Of a stretch of 64,000 nt of DNA, positions 57,503-64,000 are shown piece after piece (position 1 is the first letter of the stretch; every line of letters begins with the position of its first letter). The DNA comes from Ecdyonurus torrentis (Eukaryota > Arthropoda > Insecta > Ephemeroptera > Heptageniidae). Position numbers and translations under genes: made by a program. The DNA is taken from positions 11,461,625 to 11,525,624 of the forward strand of contig OX439131.1 of NCBI GenBank assembly GCA_949318235.1, in the 5' to 3' direction. Below the pieces are notes generated by a model, which was not told the DNA's origin, made no database searches, and was given only the letters and a program-made list of their open reading frames with translations.

Positions 57503-60500
57503 ACATAATAATGCAATGGTTATTTTCTACTTCATACCATGGATATATGCTTCATAGAGTCACTCAATAAAATAATAACTACACAAGTCTACCGATAAAT
57601 GACGGTAACTTTTTCTTTTTTTTATCCCATGATTACTCTTACCAAGATGAATCTCAATGGACCAAAGATGATGGCGGTCAAGGTCTTTAACACCCCCTCT
57701 AATGTAGGTCACATAAAAAAAACTTCGATGACACCTAATTTTATTTAATAATGTTATTAATATATTTTAAATTTATAATTTTTTATTAAGGTCAAGGAAT
57801 TGAGTTTTAAATTCCTTTTGTTTCTGGCCTTCTCTAATAGGTATTTTAAGAAATAAGTTCTTCTAAGATTTTATTGTTGTTTTTTTTAATACAGTACCGT
57901 ACCTATATGTCTAATACATAAATAATGACTATAAATACAGAAGTTTACGTAACTGGAAATAACGTACCATAATTTTACTTTCTTATTATCATTATCACCA
58001 TCAATCTGTTAATTAGCAAAAAGAAAATCTGTGTTATACTGAACGATCGTCGAGTCTACGTATAATTATAAAAAGAAGAGTATAGCTATTGTGTGCAGAG
58101 ATTAAATTGGTTATTTGTATACAAAAATTAAACATCTATTATACACATGGATGTAAAGTGTTGTTAATATACAGTAGTTACTAAAGTATTGCCATATAAT
58201 ATTGCTAAATTTAGCTGAAGCTTTAATAATAAAAAAGAATTTTAGAGCTATAGCGTACTCACTTTGAATTGAAGCCCGCATCCTTCTTTTATTGCGTTTA
58301 AAATTATTATTATTTTAATGCTGGGTTTCTTTTTTGAGCAGCCTAATAATTAAATTATTCCTTACATTTCTCAACTCATGAGGAGATAATAATTGCGCGG
58401 TGACAATAAATCAAATATTGAGTATTATAATAAACAAACCGGCAAACAGTATTTTTCCTAAAAAGAGGCGTAACTTTGAGTGTTATCGGAGTCTTTTCTC
58501 AATATTATGTCTAGTATGTACAGTTAAAATATATTTATTGCACCTTATAGATATTTAATTATGTAAAGTGCCTCAACTACATGTACTCTAAATGTACTCT
58601 AAACAAACGTCTGTATGCTTTCTTGCAAAATATAATAAATACATATACCGCGGTATGTATATACATAATATATAACTTATTTTCTTTACCTCTAGACTAA
58701 AATAAACAAACTTATATGCATCAACGCAAAAGTTTACTTTTTACAAAATACTGTGTTTGTGTAATAAATGACTAATGATGTTCTTATATGGTTAATATAA
58801 AATACAAAGTCACCTGTAAATAAAATGACTTTTGATACAGTGTACTACAGAATATGTACGCAAACATTAGCCTGCATCGCAATACCCGTATTCTACGTAC
58901 ATATGTCAATTTCTTACAGCTTCAAATTATGCCTCAATAAAAGTGGATCTATGACTATATATACTATACGATTGACATTTCTTTTTTTTTTAATAATAGA
59001 GCATCCTTCAAGATTAAAGAAAAATAAAAGATGAGCTTCATTCATTTCATAAAATTTGCAAATCGATTTCGCATGTAATTCCAACTTACTTTAATTTGTA
59101 TGCAGCTGTGTTGGGTATTCTTGAAAGTCTGGAGAAGATAAAATCACTTACTAATTGTTTAAGTTCACATTAGTGCATGTCACAGTCACAAAATAATAAA
59201 TCACGTTAATTAAATGCAGAAAAAATAAAAAGTGTAAAATTTGCATTACTCTTTTCTTCCATATTGGTTACACCCCCTTTAACATTTTTGTACACGTAGT
59301 GCCACCTAGTTTGTACAACGCGATTTAAAAATATATGTAAAAACTGAGACCAAAATTTGAAACTGTGTATGTATAACACAGTAATTACTGTGGTATAATA
59401 ATAATATAATAAATCCTTGATAAAACCAAAAGCCTCTGAAAACTCTCCGCGTTTCAATACAAAAGGATCAGCGGTCGTAGTGCGCTTATTGCGATTGTAT
59501 AGATGCTGATAATATAAAATATTATATTATATTTATATACACATTCTAAAAGAATATTATATTTTATAAACTATGTAATATATAAATTATTCGTTAAAAA
59601 TTCGCACATACAATACAGTACATTAATATACAGTATGTATATAATTTACAGTAAATTTACAGAAAGGTAAAAAAAAAATCGTATTTCCTATAAAAATTCT
59701 ATTACCGTGGCAATTAAAATTATAATGAACAACACTGTTCAACACAGTATGTACATGCAGTAAGTTTTATAATTTAATAATAATAAATAATTAAAAACAG
59801 GAACAGGACTAAATACTATAATAATTTTATGCAGATGAAATAGATCGTTTGTTATACACAGAGCTTGAATTCAAAATAAAATTTCGTCTCAATCATTTGG
59901 TATATTGTAAATTGTAAATAAATTGTGGTAATTATTATGATTCATCTTCTTCTTCTTCTTTTTTTCTTATAGTCTAAAATACTTTTTGTACAATACTTTA
60001 ATTATTTATTGGAAAATGTGCCACCTTAGAGAATTATCAAAATAAACACTCTTCGTTCGAATGATATAAAAAAATTAATGTTAAACTAAATTAAATTTCA
60101 AAATTTTCAATAATAGTTTTTTTTAAACATTTTCTATATTTTATACCAACTATACTGCAATAGTTATTTTTCCTCAAATTTATATCAATTTTATTAAAAA
60201 CAATTAGGCAATTACTATAGATTTTTATTAATTAATATATAACAGGATGACAGATTTTTTAGGGTGTGAAACTTAAAAATGAAATATAATATATACAAAT
60301 TAATTTTTTTAAGTAATTTTTATTATATCAAATTTGTGACACTACAAACTACGAATTCACACAAAAATGCACAGCAAGTAAATATGGGATTAAGTTTCAT
60401 TTTTATACTACAATTTATATTATTAATTTTTTTTTATGTTGACCCCCATACACATAGCACCTAGGCTTTAATAAATTATTTTTATTTCCCTACAAATATG

Positions 60501-60620
60501 CATGCACCATCATGAATAATTTCATACGAATAAAACTTTAGGAAAAAATTATTAATATAGAAATCTATAGCACTATATAGCTAACTTTTTTTATATGATT
60601 TTTTTTATATGATTTTTTTT

Positions 60621-60655
<35 letters not shown>

Positions 60656-61541
60656 GTTTTTCTACGATTTTTTTTATTTTATTTTAGCACACATCAACAT
60701 TATTTAATTATTTTAACCCTTTAATTATTTGTAATTAATTAACAGTACACCATAAAGAGAAACTGAATCTAAGCTTATAGATGACATGAAGGAGAATAAT
60801 GAATTATTATTAGTCAGTCTTATGGTCTCATGTATGCTATGCATAAATTACTACTTAAATAGTAATTATTTCCTACAATTTTTGCATACTTTTTGTAATT
60901 CATTAAAACAAGAATACAAATTAATTAAGTATATATAAGTCATAATGAAAAAACTGACCATAAATTAAAAGTTAGTGAATTTAAAGAATAAAAATTAATA
61001 CTATAAGCAAAGATTGCTTTTTTTCCCTACACTTTCCTTTTTAACGTAATATATTACTTATAAATACCATTGTAACAAAAAAAAAGTATTAATATAATAT
61101 TATTATTTTCTTTCCAAAATTCAAAACGCAAAGCAGCTAAACATTTGCAATAAAATAATAATTTATATTTATGCTGAAATAAATGTAATACTTTTAATAT
61201 ATTTTTCTAAAACTATTTTTTAATATACATAAAACCAATATAAAGAAACACGATTAAAAAAAATCAAAATAGGCCTAATGCAAATTCAAACCTAAAGCTA
61301 AAAAACGAGTTAAAAAAAATTGTATTGGATAAATACTGGTCCTTATAACCAATAATCTTAATTTAATTGATGATTAAGTATATATTTAGATAAGAATATT
61401 TCCCCGCAGTTCGATATTGTATAATTTAAAATGCAAATTTCTTAATAGTTAAGGTGGGTAAACCGTATATGGCACTTACAGGGAAGTGCACTCCTCATCT
61501 CATAACGACATAGGTAAATTGATTGACTGTTGGCAAAATTG
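57503..61541. other. Intergenic, AT-rich, no recognised gene
   Basis: It contains a T-tract at 60626-60653 preceded by a tttttatatga repeat, and otherwise AT-rich sequence. A short open frame at 59206-59457 (minus) shows no recognisable domain. Confidence 0.5.
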
Positions 61542-62227
61542 CTAGAAGTGGTGACTGGCGGGCTTGGAGGAGTGCTCAGGAGGACCGGACTTCACGTCAG
61601 GGAAGATGTGTGGTGGGACGTGATGTTTCACTGCAGGAGTGCGTGTCACGGTAATTGGAACCATCTTCTCACCTTTCACTTTGTCTTCAGTGATCTAAAA
61701 CATATTACATCATTGTAATTATTAAAATATATAAAATGCGCCAAAAAAAAAAGAAGTTATATGGTATAGAATAAAATTCAAATATGTAACACCTTGCAGA
61801 AAATTTTATTTAAAATGTCGTTTTGTATATTGAAAATATTTTATTCATTAAATTTTCTCACCTTAGGTGCCAAAATGGTAAGGACTCCATCAGAAGAAAT
61901 AGAACAAGCAACATGTTCAGCGTCATAGCCATCAGGTAGCAGATAGCGACGCACAAAATGACGTTGGACATAACCGTGCTCGTCAGGACGTTCCTCGTGA
62001 TGACCCTCGATCACGATTGATTTCTCCACGGTCTTCACAGTCAGCTCTCGTGGGGCGAACTGGTGTACGTCCAAGGACACGCTGAATCCTCCTTCACCTT
62101 CGCACACGGTGGGCAGGTGTTGTACTGGAGGGAAAGCACCATGAGGTACTAAGGTGCTGGCCACAGCATTTGGCCACAGTAGAGCGCGCATCATGTCCTC
62201 GTAGGTGTGAATTCCCGCGGTCGTCAT
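61542..62227 (-). CDS. Small heat-shock protein (alpha-crystallin/Hsp20 family), 2 coding exons
   Basis: Coding exons are 61862-62227 and 61542-61694, giving 172 residues. The N-terminal arm (1-45) is short. The alpha-crystallin domain runs from about residue 46 to 132: FSVSLDVHQFAPRELTVK, GHHEERPDEHGYVQRHFVRR, then SSDGVLTILAPK. The conserved DGVL and RRY features are present. The C-terminal tail carries the IxI-type motif PITV used for oligomer assembly. Such proteins are ATP-independent holdases that bind unfolding proteins. The intron falls near the end of the alpha-crystallin domain. The start codon follows an acceptor site (tttgcttcag) by 11 bases, so the leader is spliced. It resembles the arthropod l(2)efl/alpha-crystallin-B-like group; I do not assign a specific symbol. 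Confidence 0.93.
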
Positions 62228-62238
62228 CCTGACGGACT
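62228..62238 (-). other. 5' UTR part of the small heat-shock protein coding exon
   Basis: The acceptor gatttgcttcag ends at 62239, leaving 11 bases of leader before the ATG at 62227. The matching donor is proposed at 63625. Confidence 0.6.
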
Positions 62239-63625
<1,387 letters not shown>

Positions 63626-63706
63626 AGTTGCCTTTTGGTCCAAAAGGAAAAGAGGAAGATTCAAGTCGAAACTCCTGCGACAACGATGGCCCAAAACCAA
63701 CTAGCA
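63626..63706 (-). other. Proposed 5' UTR exon of the small heat-shock protein gene
   Basis: On the minus strand a near-perfect donor (GTAAGTAT) begins at 63625, about 80 bp downstream of the position expected for transcription start from the TATA box at 63729-63735. Splicing to the acceptor at 62239 would give a 1.4-kb 5' UTR intron. The 5' end is estimated from TATA spacing. Confidence 0.6.
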
Positions 63707-63728
63707 GATAGTCAACCCCTCCTGCGAG

Positions 63729-63772
63729 TTTTATATCTGTTGCCAGAGGAGGGTTCTCGAAATGGAAAATTC
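63729..63772 (-). promoter_or_regulatory. Heat-shock promoter: TATA box plus paired heat-shock elements
   Basis: On the minus strand TATAAAA lies at 63729-63735. About 20 bp upstream are two two-unit heat-shock elements: GAAttTTC at 63765-63772 in one form and TTCgaGAA at 63754-63761. Both read the same on either strand. HSF binds arrays of alternating nGAAn units. The position, orientation and spliced leader link this promoter to the small heat-shock gene. Confidence 0.7.
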
Positions 63773-63957
63773 CCGAGACGACGGGCCGACAAAAAATGTT
63801 ATCCCCTCTACTTTTCTCTGCTCCCCTTGCACTGGCTGCACTTTGCTGCACTTAACTGCAGTGCAGGACAGCCAACTAGCTGAGTTTTAACCTGTTCTAG
63901 TTCTCAACCTTTTGGACTTTTAAAATTTAAAATGACAGTTTTAATTTCAGACTTATC

Positions 63958-63992
<35 letters not shown>

Positions 63993-64000
63993 TTACCTGG
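63773..64000. other. Right edge upstream of the heat-shock promoter
   Basis: GC-moderate sequence with repeated ctgcact words (63829-63865) followed by a 31-base T-tract at about 63959-63989. No gene was recognised. The window ends here. Confidence 0.45.

Overview
The window is nuclear DNA of an animal: intron-split genes with GT-AG junctions, strong AT-richness, very long simple repeats, and many short fold-back elements. The proteins look arthropod. The density of (GA)n, (TA)n and (GAAA)n tracts fits a malacostracan crustacean, but that placement is only an inference.

Four protein genes and one RNA gene are recognisable. ULK3, an autophagy and Hedgehog-type kinase, lies on the minus strand in eight coding exons from 11373 down to 6785. 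XPA, the nucleotide-excision-repair scaffold, lies on the plus strand in five exons from 12148 to 14350. The two are head to head across about 0.8 kb that probably holds a shared promoter. HMGCR (HMG-CoA reductase), tail to tail with XPA, lies on the minus strand in 18 coding exons from 35077 down to 15773; its first intron is about 9 kb. A complete U1 snRNA gene sits in HMGCR intron 2 on the same strand. At the right end a small heat-shock protein gene (minus, coding 62227 down to 61542) has a 5' UTR intron and a TATA/heat-shock-element promoter near 63730-63772. I traced every exon junction by reading frame; all four models stay open and give 504, 286, 928 and 172 residues.

The rest is introns and long AT-rich intergenic DNA. 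It holds a 5'-truncated non-LTR retrotransposon (41320-42401), a hAT-type MITE with an 8-bp target duplication just inside XPA intron 2, Tc1/mariner-like TA-flanked MITEs, several large palindromic elements (one nested in another), and a GC-rich insert in ULK3 intron 5 with a hammerhead-ribozyme-like core. No gene was recognised between about 42.4 and 61.5 kb.

The genes do not form a pathway. The points most worth following are the hammerhead-like motif, the intronic U1 variant with a changed loop I, the hydrophobic tail on ULK3, the altered Insig-contact motif and SRE-like promoter site of HMGCR, and an apparent excess of perfect TGACGTCA sites.
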